Positions 13,772 to 22,299 are shown, counted from the first letter of the stretch. The stretch is 43,142 nt of DNA from Enhydrobacter aerosaccus (GCA_903915535.1 CAIWTJ010000073.1:1-43142), one strand, 5' to 3'. The notes: generated from the sequence alone by a model not told the origin. Numbers and translations: made by a program.

Positions 13772-14695
13772 ATGCGCATCGCCATCACCCTGGGCGATCC
13801 CAACGGCATCGGGCCCGAAGTGGCGATCAAGGCGGCGCAGCATTTCGCCCGCCACCCCACGATCAAGCCGCTGCTGGTCGGCGACGGTTTCGTGATCGAG
13901 GAGACCGCAAACCGCCTCGGCCTCGACGCCACGCCGCCCTTCTTCGACGCCGCTGTCCTCGAGCCGGCCGACTTCGTGCCCGGCACGCTCGATCCGCGCG
14001 CGGGTAAGGCAACCGTCGGCTACGTCGCGGCCGCCGTGAAGCTCGTGACCGAGGACAAGGCCGATGCGATTGTCGGCTGCCCGCATTCCGAGACGGCGGT
14101 GAACCGCGCCGGCATTCCCTTCAGCGGCTATCCCGGCCTCGTGGCCGACCTCACGAACACGCCGCGCGACCGCGCCTTCATGATGCTGACGGCCAAGGGC
14201 TTGAAGATCGTGCACGCGACCCTGCACGAGTCCGTCGCCGCCGCGCTCGCGCGACTTTCACCAGAGCTGGTCGTGGCGGCCGCGGAGGCGATCGTCGCGA
14301 CCGCCAAGCGACTCGGCGACAAGCCGCCCACCATCGGCGTGTTCGGCATCAACCCGCACGCGGGCGAAGACGGCCTGTTCGGCGACGAGGACGAGCGCAT
14401 CACGAAGCCCGCCGTCGCAGCACTCAAGGCCAAGGGCATCGCCGCCGACGGCCCCGTGGGCGCCGACCTGCTGCTCAGCCAGCGCAAGCACGACGTCTAC
14501 CTCGCGATGTTCCACGACCAGGGCCACATCCCGATCAAATTGATCTCGCCGCTGCGCGCCTCGGCCATGACGATCGGCGTACCAGTACTGTTCGCGTCCG
14601 TGGCCCATGGCTGCGCCTTCGACATCGCGGGCAAGGGAGTGGCCGACCCGACCGGCGTGATCGAGACGCTGGAGCTGCTGGCCGGCGCCGCGTAG
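13772..14695 (+). CDS. PdxA-family dehydrogenase, probable cis-dihydrodiol dicarboxylate dehydrogenase (TphB-like)
   Basis: The product has 307 aa with the PdxA fold (LGDPNGIGPEVAIKA at the N-terminus). The three metal-binding His regions are present: ATLHESVAAA (H152), GINPHAGEDG and FHDQGHIPIKL. The segment that in true PdxA holds a conserved Asn/His-Lys reads CPHSETAVNRAG here, so 4-phosphohydroxythreonine is an unlikely substrate. TphB, the zinc-dependent decarboxylating dehydrogenase that turns the terephthalate cis-dihydrodiol into protocatechuate, belongs to this family, and the position directly after the dioxygenase genes fits that role. Other catabolic PdxA2-type enzymes (D-threonate or D-erythronate phosphate) are alternatives. 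Confidence 0.82.
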   Translation: MRIAITLGDPNGIGPEVAIKAAQHFARHPTIKPLLVGDGFVIEETANRLGLDATPPFFDAAVLEPADFVPGTLDPRAGKATVGYVAAAVKLVTEDKADAIVGCPHSETAVNRAGIPFSGYPGLVADLTNTPRDRAFMMLTAKGLKIVHATLHESVAAALARLSPELVVAAAEAIVATAKRLGDKPPTIGVFGINPHAGEDGLFGDEDERITKPAVAALKAKGIAADGPVGADLLLSQRKHDVYLAMFHDQGHIPIKLISPLRASAMTIGVPVLFASVAHGCAFDIAGKGVADPTGVIETLELLAGAA

Positions 14696-14702
14696 CGGCA
14701 AC

Positions 14703-15470
14703 TCACATCGCCGTCATGCCGCCGTCCACGAACAGCAGGGCGCCGGTGACGTAGGAGGCGTCGTCGGAGGCCAGGAACAGGATCGCGGCGGCGACCTCGT
14801 CGGCCCTGCCCGGGCGCTTCAGCATGGTCCCTTTCGCGGCACTGGCGTTGTACTGCGCGACGGACTCGCCCGCCGCTGCGATGCGGCGCTCATGGAACGG
14901 CGTGAAGATCGGGCCGGGTCCCACGGCATTCACGCGAATGCCCTCCGGCGAGTGGTCGGCGGCGAGGGCCCGCGTCAGGCCCGCGATAGCGGCCTTGGTG
15001 GTGTCGTACTGCAGGTTGCCGCCGCCCGCGACGACGGATCGTACGGAGGCCACGTTGACGATGGCTCCGCCCTTGGCGCGGCGCATCAGCGGGACCGCGG
15101 CCTTTGCACAGAAGGCGTAGCTCATCAGGTTGACGTTGAGGATCTCGTTCCAGCTCGCAGCACTCGCGACGTCGATCGTCTCGTATTTGCGGATGCCCGC
15201 GTTGTTGACGAGGATGTCGAGGCGCCCGAATTTTTCCGCCGCACCGTTCACGAACGCGAGGCAGGCGGCCTCGGTCCCGACATCGGCCTCGGTGAACGCG
15301 ACCATGGCGCCGGCGGCTTCGAGTTCGGCCGCCACGCGCCGGCCGCGCTCGCCGTCGCGATCGCAGAACGCCACCTTCGCGCCCTCGGCGACGAAGCGCC
15401 TGACCGTCGCCTCCCCGATCCCGGATGCCCCGCCCGTCACCGCCGCGATCTTGCCGTCGAGCCTTCCCAT
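14703..15470 (-). CDS. Classical SDR-family oxidoreductase
   Basis: This 255-aa enzyme has the NAD(P)-binding motif TGGASGIGE (residues 12-20), LVNNAG near 88-92, and active-site S142, Y155 and K159 (QYDTTK). The C-terminus SYVTGALLFVDGG is typical of cofactor-dependent dehydrogenases. The aspartate at the end of the second strand (CDRDG) suggests NAD(H). The ATG at 15470 sits 2 bp past the stop of the metallo-hydrolase gene, making it the last gene of a four-gene minus-strand operon (Bug, ThDP enzyme, MBL, SDR). The substrate is unknown. It ends 7 bp from the convergent PdxA-family gene. Confidence 0.9.
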   Translation of the reverse strand: MGRLDGKIAAVTGGASGIGEATVRRFVAEGAKVAFCDRDGERGRRVAAELEAAGAMVAFTEADVGTEAACLAFVNGAAEKFGRLDILVNNAGIRKYETIDVASAASWNEILNVNLMSYAFCAKAAVPLMRRAKGGAIVNVASVRSVVAGGGNLQYDTTKAAIAGLTRALAADHSPEGIRVNAVGPGPIFTPFHERRIAAAGESVAQYNASAAKGTMLKRPGRADEVAAAILFLASDDASYVTGALLFVDGGMTAM

Positions 15471-15472
15471 GT

Positions 15473-16348
15473 TCAGCCTTTCGCGTAGTCGAGCCGGAAG
15501 CCGTCGCCCCAGCGCTTGATATGGCCGACCGACGGCGACGGGAAATGCATCGTGCAGCACAGCGTGTCGGTGTCGCAGTAGCGCTCGAGGAAACTCCGGC
15601 GCGTCCGCACACCCTGGTCGCGGTCGGTGTCGACGCGCATGACCAGGTCGGGATAGCGGGCCTGGATCGGCGAATGGATCAGGTCGCCGGTGAGCACCGC
15701 GGCGTCGCCGCCCTTGCCGGCGCAGACCGCGAAGTGGTCGGGCGTATGGCCCGGCGTCGGACTAAGGCGGATATGGTCGTTGAGCGCATGATCGCTGCTC
15801 ACCAGTTCGGCGCGGTTGGCTTCGATGATCGGCAGCACGCTCTCGGAGATCTGGTCGAGCGGCGTCTTCTGATGGATCTCGCTCCAGTAGGCGTATTCCT
15901 TCTTCGAGAACAGGTAGCGCGCCTTCGGGAAGGTCGGCACCCAGCGGCCGTTCTCCAGCCTCGTGTTCCAGCCGACATGGTCGCCGTGCAGATGACTGCA
16001 CATCACGAAGTCGATGTCCTCGACTCCGAGGCCGGCCAGCTTCAGCGCGTTCATCCAGTTGCTGTCGGTCTTCTTGTTCCAGGTCGGCCGGTTCGGGAAG
16101 TGCTTGTCGTTGCCGATGCAGCTGTCGACCAGGATGTTATGGTGCGGCGTCTTCACGACGTACGACTGGAAGCACAGCACGACGTTGCCGCTCGCCTTGT
16201 CATAGCCGCCGGGCGCCAGCCAGGAGAGGTTCTCGTCGAGGGTTTCCTGGGACAGCGTCGGCAGGAAGTCGAGTATCGGCGTGAAGCCCGCCTCCTGCTC
16301 GACGATCCGGTGGACGGTCATGTCGTTGACGGAAAAACTCGTGCGCAT
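15473..16348 (-). CDS. Metallo-beta-lactamase-fold hydrolase (lactonase-like)
   Basis: The product is 291 aa with a full dinuclear metal site: HLHGDHVGW (H119, H121, D123, H124), PGHTPDHFAV, TGDLIHSP and a final His in SPSVGHI. No signal peptide is seen, so it acts in the cytoplasm. The arrangement resembles lactonases and other ester or thioester hydrolases of the MBL superfamily. A quorum-quenching role cannot be read from the motifs. Sitting between a ThDP enzyme and an SDR gene, it more likely opens a lactone or hydrolyses an intermediate of the same pathway. It starts 48 bp after the ThDP gene stop. Confidence 0.88.
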   Translation of the reverse strand: MRTSFSVNDMTVHRIVEQEAGFTPILDFLPTLSQETLDENLSWLAPGGYDKASGNVVLCFQSYVVKTPHHNILVDSCIGNDKHFPNRPTWNKKTDSNWMNALKLAGLGVEDIDFVMCSHLHGDHVGWNTRLENGRWVPTFPKARYLFSKKEYAYWSEIHQKTPLDQISESVLPIIEANRAELVSSDHALNDHIRLSPTPGHTPDHFAVCAGKGGDAAVLTGDLIHSPIQARYPDLVMRVDTDRDQGVRTRRSFLERYCDTDTLCCTMHFPSPSVGHIKRWGDGFRLDYAKG

Positions 16349-16396
16349 GGCTCGCGTCTCCTCATCCGTTGGCTGCCGACGATCGTAAGTCGGCCG

Positions 16397-18127
16397 CTAG
16401 AGCTTCGTCACCCGCACGTGCAGCACGGCGGCCTGCCCGTCTCGCACTGCGGTGAGGCAGCGGGCGATCGCGGCCTCGAGACCGTCGGGATCGCTGGCAA
16501 GTTCGCCGTGGGCGCCCGCGGCCTCCGCTACCTTGGAGAAATCCATGTCGGGCACGAGCGCGGCGCCGAAGTCGCCGCCCGCCTTGGCGTCGCCGTCGGG
16601 ATAGACTTTCAACGTCGCTTCCTTCACCGCCGACCAGCCGCCGTTGTCGAGCACGACCGTGAGCACGCCGAGCTTGTATTGCCGCGCCACGGCCAGCGTG
16701 GATTGGGGGTTGGCGAAGTAGAAACTGCCGTCACCCACGATCTGCACGATCGTGCGCTCGGGCAGCGCGAGCTTCAGCCCGAGCGCCGTGCCGCCCGAGA
16801 AGCCGAGGCCGCCGCCGGAATAGCCGATCAGCGTGCCGGGCAGCGTGCGCGGCATCTGCTGCAAGACAACAGGGCCGTTGCGGATGGCCTCGTTCAGCAC
16901 GATCGCCGACGGGTCGAGCGCCTTGGCGAGCGCCGCGCAGACGAAGGCCGGAGTGATCTGGCCCGCAACGCCGCGATTGGCGGCGGCCTTGGCCGCAAGC
17001 GCGCGCCGCGCCTTGCCCTCTTCCGCCAGTGCGGCAACACGCGCCGCCGCGCGCGTCCCGAAGCCGGCATCGGCGCGCGCCTTCAGCAGCGCCAGCAGAT
17101 CCGAGAGGATGCGGAAGCTGTCGCCGCCCAGACGCAGGTTTCCGGGAAAGCTCCACATCGGGAAATTGCGCTTCTCGGCATCGACATCGATATGCGCCCA
17201 CCAGGTCGAGGGATTGTCCGGCGTGTCGCTCGGGATCCACGGCACGTCGACATCGACCAGCAGGCCGACATCGGCGTCGGCCAGCGCCTTGCCCGCCGCG
17301 AAGCCGCCATGGCAGGGCGAGTCGTGCGGAAGACTGACGCACGACGGGCTGAACTCGATCACGCGGATGCCGGCTAAGCGCGCCAGCTCGTCGAGCACCG
17401 CCACCGTCTTGTGATTGCGCCCGGCGTAGGCGGTGATCAGCAGCGGCCGCTCGGCGTCGAGCAGCTTCGCCACGATCGGCTCGAGCGCGGACGTATCGAC
17501 GCCGCGCGCCGCAACGGCGCCGAAGCGCTCGGCGGGATAGGAATGGATCGCGCCCTCGTCCCAATCCTCGGTCAGGATTTCGCGCCGGAAGGTCATGTAG
17601 ACCGGCCCCTTGGGATCGCTCTCCATCACCGTGTGGGCGCGGCGCAACGCCTCCTTGGCGATCACGCCGCAGGGCAGGTCGTACTCCCACTTGGCGTAGG
17701 GCCGCACGATGCCCGCCTGATCGAACGGCTCCTGCACGAAGTGCACGTAGTTGTCGCGCGTGCCCAGCAGCTCGCCGCGCGTCGTGTACGGCGCCTTGCC
17801 CGCCATCAGCATCACCGGGATGCGGGCGCGGCAGAAATTGTGCATCGCCATCGCCGAATTGGCGGTGCCGGCGTCGACATGGACCATCACGCCCTGGCCG
17901 CGCCCCGTGGCGAGATAGTAGCCCGCGGCCATGTGCATGGCCGTGTTCTCGTGCGGGCAGAGCAGGACCTGCGGGATCTTGCGGCCAAGCTTGCGGAAGT
18001 TGGCCATCGCCTCGATCAGCGGCGCGTGGTCGGTGCCGAAGTTGCAGAACAGATAGTCGAAGCCGACCTCGTTCAGTCCTTCGAGGAAATAGTGTGCCGC
18101 CGAATGGCGCGCCTCGTTGCTGTCCAT
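16397..18127 (-). CDS. Thiamine diphosphate-dependent enzyme of the acetolactate synthase/decarboxylase superfamily
   Basis: The product has 576 aa in the three-domain POX/AHAS arrangement. The activating Glu is E60 (CPHENTAMHMAAGYY). The ThDP/Mg motif lies near residues 460-490, beginning VGDGSFYFANP and closing at VVLDNGGW. The middle FAD-fold domain lies between roughly 200 and 330. No small regulatory subunit gene (ilvH/ilvN) is adjacent, so it is probably not a biosynthetic acetolactate synthase. A 2-oxo-acid decarboxylase, benzaldehyde-lyase-type or C-C hydrolase activity is possible. It follows a Bug binding protein gene by 7 bp, so its substrate probably derives from an imported organic acid. 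Confidence 0.85.
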   Translation of the reverse strand: MDSNEARHSAAHYFLEGLNEVGFDYLFCNFGTDHAPLIEAMANFRKLGRKIPQVLLCPHENTAMHMAAGYYLATGRGQGVMVHVDAGTANSAMAMHNFCRARIPVMLMAGKAPYTTRGELLGTRDNYVHFVQEPFDQAGIVRPYAKWEYDLPCGVIAKEALRRAHTVMESDPKGPVYMTFRREILTEDWDEGAIHSYPAERFGAVAARGVDTSALEPIVAKLLDAERPLLITAYAGRNHKTVAVLDELARLAGIRVIEFSPSCVSLPHDSPCHGGFAAGKALADADVGLLVDVDVPWIPSDTPDNPSTWWAHIDVDAEKRNFPMWSFPGNLRLGGDSFRILSDLLALLKARADAGFGTRAAARVAALAEEGKARRALAAKAAANRGVAGQITPAFVCAALAKALDPSAIVLNEAIRNGPVVLQQMPRTLPGTLIGYSGGGLGFSGGTALGLKLALPERTIVQIVGDGSFYFANPQSTLAVARQYKLGVLTVVLDNGGWSAVKEATLKVYPDGDAKAGGDFGAALVPDMDFSKVAEAAGAHGELASDPDGLEAAIARCLTAVRDGQAAVLHVRVTKL

Positions 18128-18134
18128 GGCTGGC

Positions 18135-19091
18135 TCACTCGATCTTGATGTTGGCCGCCGTGGCGACCTGCTTCCAGCGCGCCGCGTCGCGGACGATCAC
18201 ATCGGCGAAATCCCGCGAGGACATGGCGCGCGCATCGACCGAGATGGCGTCGAATGCGTTGCGGATCGCGGGCTCCTCGAGGATGTCGGCGATCACGTCC
18301 TGCAGCAGCATCACGATCTCCGGCGACGTCCCCTTCGGCGCCACGAGGCCCGTCCACAGCGCGATGTCCATGTCGGGAACGCCGGCCTCGGCCATCGTCG
18401 GCACGTCGGGAAAGTCCGGCGGGCGCCGCGCCGTCGTGATGGCGAGCGCGCGCAGCTTGCCGGCCTTGAGCGGTCCAGCGATCGGGCCAGAATCCGCGAG
18501 CGCCATCAGCACCTGCCCCGCCATCACGGCTTGCACGGCATCGCCGCTGCCCTTGTAGGGGATGTGCTGGAATTTCGACTGGGTGCGCACGTTGAACAGC
18601 TCCGACGCCAGCTGGAACGGCGTGGCGCTCGAGGCGTAGTTGGCGAGCGCGGGGTTGCCGCGGGCGTACTCCACCAGCTCCTTCACCGACTTCACCGGCT
18701 GCTCCGCGCCCACCACCAGCAGCAGCGGAAACTCGGCCAACATCGTCACCGGCACGAAATCCCGCACCGGATCGTAGGGCAGCTTCGCATAGACGGCGGG
18801 ATTGATGGTCATCGGCCCGCTCGGCGCGATCAGCAGCGTGTAGCCATCGGGCGCGGCCTTGGCCACGAGCTCCGCCGCCACGATCGACTGCGCGCCCGGC
18901 TTGTTCTCGACGATGACGGGCTGGTTGAGCTTGGTCTGCAACCGTGTGGCCACGATGCGCGCGATCAGGTCGTTGCCGCCGCCCGGCGAATATCCAACGA
19001 TCAGCCGGATCGGCTTGCTGGGATATTGCTGGGCAACCGCGGGACCGCAGAAGGCCAGGGCGGCGCAGAGGGCGAGGAGCAGGCGAATCAT
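18135..19091 (-). CDS. Bug/TctC-family periplasmic solute-binding protein
   Basis: The product is 318 aa with a signal peptide cleaved near PAVAQ. Family motifs are KPIRLIVGYSPGGGNDL, VENKPGAQSIVAAE, DGYTLLIAPSG, FQHIPYKGSGDAV, DVPTMAEAGVPDMD and LVAPKGTSPEI. It is the first gene of the Bug-ThDP-MBL-SDR operon. It shares the family with the Bug protein at 11072 but looks clearly diverged from it, so the ligand probably differs. No TctAB permease genes occur in the window. Confidence 0.92.
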   Translation of the reverse strand: MIRLLLALCAALAFCGPAVAQQYPSKPIRLIVGYSPGGGNDLIARIVATRLQTKLNQPVIVENKPGAQSIVAAELVAKAAPDGYTLLIAPSGPMTINPAVYAKLPYDPVRDFVPVTMLAEFPLLLVVGAEQPVKSVKELVEYARGNPALANYASSATPFQLASELFNVRTQSKFQHIPYKGSGDAVQAVMAGQVLMALADSGPIAGPLKAGKLRALAITTARRPPDFPDVPTMAEAGVPDMDIALWTGLVAPKGTSPEIVMLLQDVIADILEEPAIRNAFDAISVDARAMSSRDFADVIVRDAARWKQVATAANIKIE

Positions 19092-19150
19092 GTCGGAGAC
19101 CCTAGGCCGGAGCTTCTAATGTCGCCAGCACTCTTGCTTCCTCAGTTTTG

Positions 19151-19268
19151 CGTCATCCCGAGCGCAGCCGCCCGAAGGGCGGCGTAGTCGAGGGACCTCC
19201 TCTCGGCACGACACCAAAATAGGTCCCTCCGCTCCGCCTCGCTACGCTCGGCTCCGGTCGGGATGACG
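19151..19268. repeat. Long interrupted intergenic palindrome
   Basis: Outer arms CGTCATCCCGA (19151-19161) and TCGGGATGAC (19259-19268) are inverted copies. An inner pair, AGGGACCT (19191-19198) and AGGTCCCT (19221-19228), and a small hairpin GCCGCCC/GGGCGGC (19167-19183) give a branched structure. It fills most of the 230-bp gap between the divergent Bug gene and hrpB. It looks like a dispersed intergenic element, but only one copy is in this window. Confidence 0.65.
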
Positions 19269-19321
19269 GGTGTTTATTGCGAGAGCGGAATTTGGGCCGC
19301 ACTGGGATATAAGCAGCCGCG

Positions 19322-21766
19322 ATGGACTCCCTTCCTGTCGATGAAGCCCTGCCGCGCCTGAAAGCGGCGCTGCTGCAGCGCAACGCGGCCGTGCTGGTCG
19401 CCCCCCCCGGCGCCGGCAAGACGACGCGCGTGCCGCTAGCGCTGCTCGATGCGCCGTGGCTCGGCGGCCGCAAGATCGTGATGCAGGAGCCGCGCCGCCT
19501 GGCCGCCCGCGCCGCCGCGCGGCGCATGGCGGGGACACTCGGCGAGCCGGTCGGCGAGACGGTGGGCTATCGCGTCCGCCTCGACACCAAGGTCGGCCCG
19601 CGCACCCGCATCGAGGTCGTGACCGATGGCCTGTTCCTGCGGATGCTGCAGGACGATCCGTCGCTCGACGGCATCGGCTGCGTGATCTTCGACGAACTGC
19701 ACGAGCGCGGCCTGGAGACGGACCTCTCCTTCGCGCTGGTCCGCGAGGCGCAGACCGCGCTGCGCGAGGACCTGCGCGTGATCGCCATGTCGGCGACCCT
19801 CGATCCAGGCCCCGTGTCGGATCGCCTGGGCGGCGCGCCCTTGATCGAATCGGCCGGCCGCATGTTTCCGGTGAAGACGCGCTATCTCGACCACGAGGCA
19901 AGCGGCCGCCTTGAGGACGTGACCGCAAGCGCGATCCGCAACGCTCTCGGCGAAGAGAGTGGCTGCGCGCTGGTCTTTCTGCCGGGCGTGGCCGAGATCC
20001 GGCGCGTGCAGGAGCGGCTGCAGGGCGTGGGCGGCGACGTCGACATCGCACCGCTGTACGGCGACCTCTCGCCCGCCGAGCAGGACCGCGCCATCGGCCC
20101 GTCGCCGCCCGGCCGGCGCAAGGTCGTGCTCTCCACGTCGATCGCGGAGACCAGCCTCACCATCGAAGGCGTGCGCATCGTGATCGACAGCGGCCAGATG
20201 CGCCTGCCGCGCTTCTCGCCACGCTCGGGCATGACGCGGCTCGAGACCGTGAAGGTGAGCCAGGCCTCGGCCGACCAGCGCCGCGGCCGCGCGGGCCGAC
20301 TGGAGCCCGGCGTGTGCTACCGCCTCTGGACCGAAGAGGCGCAGCGCGGACTCGTGCCCTTCACCGCGCCGGAAATCCTCGACGCCGATCTCGCGCCGCT
20401 CGCGCTCGAACTAGCGGCCTGGGGCGTGGCCGATGCCGCGTCGCTGCCCTGGCTGACGCCGCCGCCCGCCGCCGCGCTCGCCACCGCGCGCGCGTTGCTG
20501 CTCGACCTTGGAGCGGTCGACGCCGCGGGCGCGATCACGCCGCACGGCCGCGCCATGTCGCGGATCGGCCAGCATCCGCGCATTGCGCATCTCGTGCTCA
20601 GCGGCCGCGAGATGGGTCACGGCAAGGTGGCGGCCCTGCTGGCCGCAATCCTGGGCGAGCGCGACTTCCTGCGCCTGCCCCCCGGCCAGCGCGACGTCGA
20701 TCTGCGCCATCGCGTCGACATCGCCCTCTCCGGCAAGGCGCCGCGCGTGATCATGGAAATGGCGCGACGGCTGGCCAAGGGCAACGACAATGACTCGTCG
20801 GTGACCGGCGCGCTCCTGGCGCTGGCCTATCCCGACCGCATCGGCCGCCGCCGCGCGGGGACCGCCGGCCGCTATCTGCTGTCCGGCGGACAGGGAGCGG
20901 CGCTGCCCGAGGGCGATCCGATGGGCAACGAGGAGTTCGTCGTCGTGGCCGACCTCGACGGCTCGGCGCAGAACGCCCGAATCTTCCTCGCCGCGCCCAT
21001 CACCGCCAACGAGATCGAGGACCTCTACGCCGAGCGCATCGTCGGCGAGGAAGTGCTGAACTGGAATGCGCGCGAAGGCGTCGTCCAGGCGCGGCGCGTG
21101 CGCCGCCTCGGCGCGCTGCTGCTCGAAGACAAACCGATCACCACGCCCGAACCGGAAAAGCTCAAGGCTGCGATGCTCGACGGCATCCGGCAGATGGGAC
21201 TCGCGGCATTGCCGTGGAGCGACGAGCTGAAGAGCTGGCGCGAGCGCATCGCCTTCCTGCGGACGGCCGATGAAAGCTGGCCCGATCTCTCGGACGCGGC
21301 GCTGCTCGCAAGCCTGCCCGACTGGCTCGGCCCCTTTCTCGACGGCCTGCGCCGGCGCGAGCACCTGCAGCGGGTCGACCTCAGTGCAGCGTTGCGCACC
21401 CTCGTGCCCTGGGAACAGGCGCGCCGGCTCGACAGCGCCGCGCCCACGCACATCGAGGTGCCGAGCGGCAGCCGCGTCGCCATCGACTATGCCAACCCCG
21501 CAGAGCCCACCCTCTCCGTCCGCCTGCAGGAGATGTTCGGCCTCACCGAAACGCCGCGCATCGCCGGCGGCAAGGTGCCGGTGACGATCCACCTGCTCTC
21601 GCCCGCGCGCCGCCCGGTGCAGGTGACGCGCGATCTCGCCAGCTTCTGGAAGAACGGCTACCGCGACGTGAAGTCCGAACTGAAGGGCCGCTACCCAAGG
21701 CACTACTGGCCCGACGACCCGCTGGTCGCCGAGCCGACGGCTCGCGTGAAGCGCCGGCCGCGGTAG
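19322..21766 (+). CDS. hrpB: ATP-dependent helicase HrpB (DEAH/RHA family)
   Basis: The product has 814 aa, the usual HrpB length. Motif I is APPGAGKTTR (GKT at residues 32-34), motif II is DELH in FDELHERG near residue 125, motif III is MSATLD, and motif VI is QRRGRAGR. A ratchet/HA2-like region and the HrpB C-terminal domain (RHYWPDDPLVAEP near the end) follow. The role of HrpB in most bacteria is poorly known; RNA helicase activity is expected from the family. It stands alone, with no operon partner. Confidence 0.95.
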   Translation: MDSLPVDEALPRLKAALLQRNAAVLVAPPGAGKTTRVPLALLDAPWLGGRKIVMQEPRRLAARAAARRMAGTLGEPVGETVGYRVRLDTKVGPRTRIEVVTDGLFLRMLQDDPSLDGIGCVIFDELHERGLETDLSFALVREAQTALREDLRVIAMSATLDPGPVSDRLGGAPLIESAGRMFPVKTRYLDHEASGRLEDVTASAIRNALGEESGCALVFLPGVAEIRRVQERLQGVGGDVDIAPLYGDLSPAEQDRAIGPSPPGRRKVVLSTSIAETSLTIEGVRIVIDSGQMRLPRFSPRSGMTRLETVKVSQASADQRRGRAGRLEPGVCYRLWTEEAQRGLVPFTAPEILDADLAPLALELAAWGVADAASLPWLTPPPAAALATARALLLDLGAVDAAGAITPHGRAMSRIGQHPRIAHLVLSGREMGHGKVAALLAAILGERDFLRLPPGQRDVDLRHRVDIALSGKAPRVIMEMARRLAKGNDNDSSVTGALLALAYPDRIGRRRAGTAGRYLLSGGQGAALPEGDPMGNEEFVVVADLDGSAQNARIFLAAPITANEIEDLYAERIVGEEVLNWNAREGVVQARRVRRLGALLLEDKPITTPEPEKLKAAMLDGIRQMGLAALPWSDELKSWRERIAFLRTADESWPDLSDAALLASLPDWLGPFLDGLRRREHLQRVDLSAALRTLVPWEQARRLDSAAPTHIEVPSGSRVAIDYANPAEPTLSVRLQEMFGLTETPRIAGGKVPVTIHLLSPARRPVQVTRDLASFWKNGYRDVKSELKGRYPRHYWPDDPLVAEPTARVKRRPR

Positions 21767-22299
21767 TTTCAAGCAGGCCAACGATATTTCGCCAGTAACG
21801 ACCGTAATAGGTGTTCGGCCTCGACGCGCTTAGATTGGCGCCCAATGTCACCATCTCGCATCCCTGCTCATAGGAGCGCGCAACTCCAGTGGCGCATCAT
21901 GATCTTCGGGACCGCGAGCCTCTGGCTTGCTCAGGATCATGAGGCGAGCCGGAGGCTCGCGGTCCACAAGAGCATGAGTCTGAGCGTCCCTGGAGTGGCG
22001 CGCTCCCCTGACGTTTTCGAACAACGTTTAAAAACGTCGAAAACGTCGAAAACGGTTGCCGGTCTTCTCGGCTCGCAAGGGCGCGCGAACACGGCACATC
22101 TGCCGGCAATTGCCGTGCATGCACCTGCTCGCGAGGCCTCGCGAGTACTCGCGAGGAATGGGGCTCGGTGCAGGCGGGCCGGGATTTTACAGCGATCCTC
22201 GCGAGGACGGGATTTTTTGTCCCGAGCGACTCATGAGGCTCATGAACCTCATGAGGAATCGGCTCCGATGCCGATGCCATCAGGCTCCGGGGCAATTCC
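21767..22299. other. Gene-free, palindrome-rich interval
   Basis: No convincing gene is seen in these 533 bp. Open frames on both strands are made of repeat sequence and have no family features. The interval holds a large inverted repeat (21873-22006). An 11-bp stem with a 16-nt loop follows (GACGTTTTCGA 22010-22020, TCGAAAACGTC 22037-22047). CGGCAATTGCCG (22104-22115) and an 18-nt perfect palindrome made of CTCGCGAGG and CCTCGCGAG (22128-22145) come next. CTCGCGAG recurs twice more (22148-22155 and about 22199). A CGGGA/TCCCG hairpin is at 22208-22224, and several TCATGAG motifs lie between 22230 and 22306. Confidence 0.7.
21873..22006. repeat. Compound inverted repeat containing copy A of the GGACCGCGAG hairpin family
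   Basis: The core at 21909-21965 pairs GGACCGCGAGCCTCTGGCTTG with CGAGCCGGAGGCTCGCGGTCC, with two mismatches on the left arm. It is nested inside outer arms GGAGCGCGCAACTCCAG (21873-21889) and CTGGAGTGGCGCGCTCC (21990-22006). The same core occurs at 38214-38269 and, half visible, at 43113-43142. The whole unit could fold into one long cruciform or RNA hairpin downstream of hrpB. Confidence 0.8.

Noticed and set aside
13772..14695. Vitamin B6 biosynthesis enzyme PdxA.
   Set aside because: The conserved PdxA substrate motif is replaced and the gene is embedded between dioxygenase genes; the catabolic TphB-type role is more likely.
15473..16348. Quorum-quenching AHL lactonase.
   Set aside because: Metal motifs are shared by many MBL-fold hydrolases, and nothing in the neighbourhood relates to quorum sensing.
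16397..18127. Acetolactate synthase for branched-chain amino acid synthesis.
   Set aside because: There is no regulatory subunit and no ilvC nearby; the neighbours are catabolic.
22010..22056. Repeated AAAACGTCG units that look like the start of a CRISPR-type or iteron array.
   Set aside because: There are only two or three very short units without spacers; one pair forms a hairpin. There are no cas or replication genes nearby.
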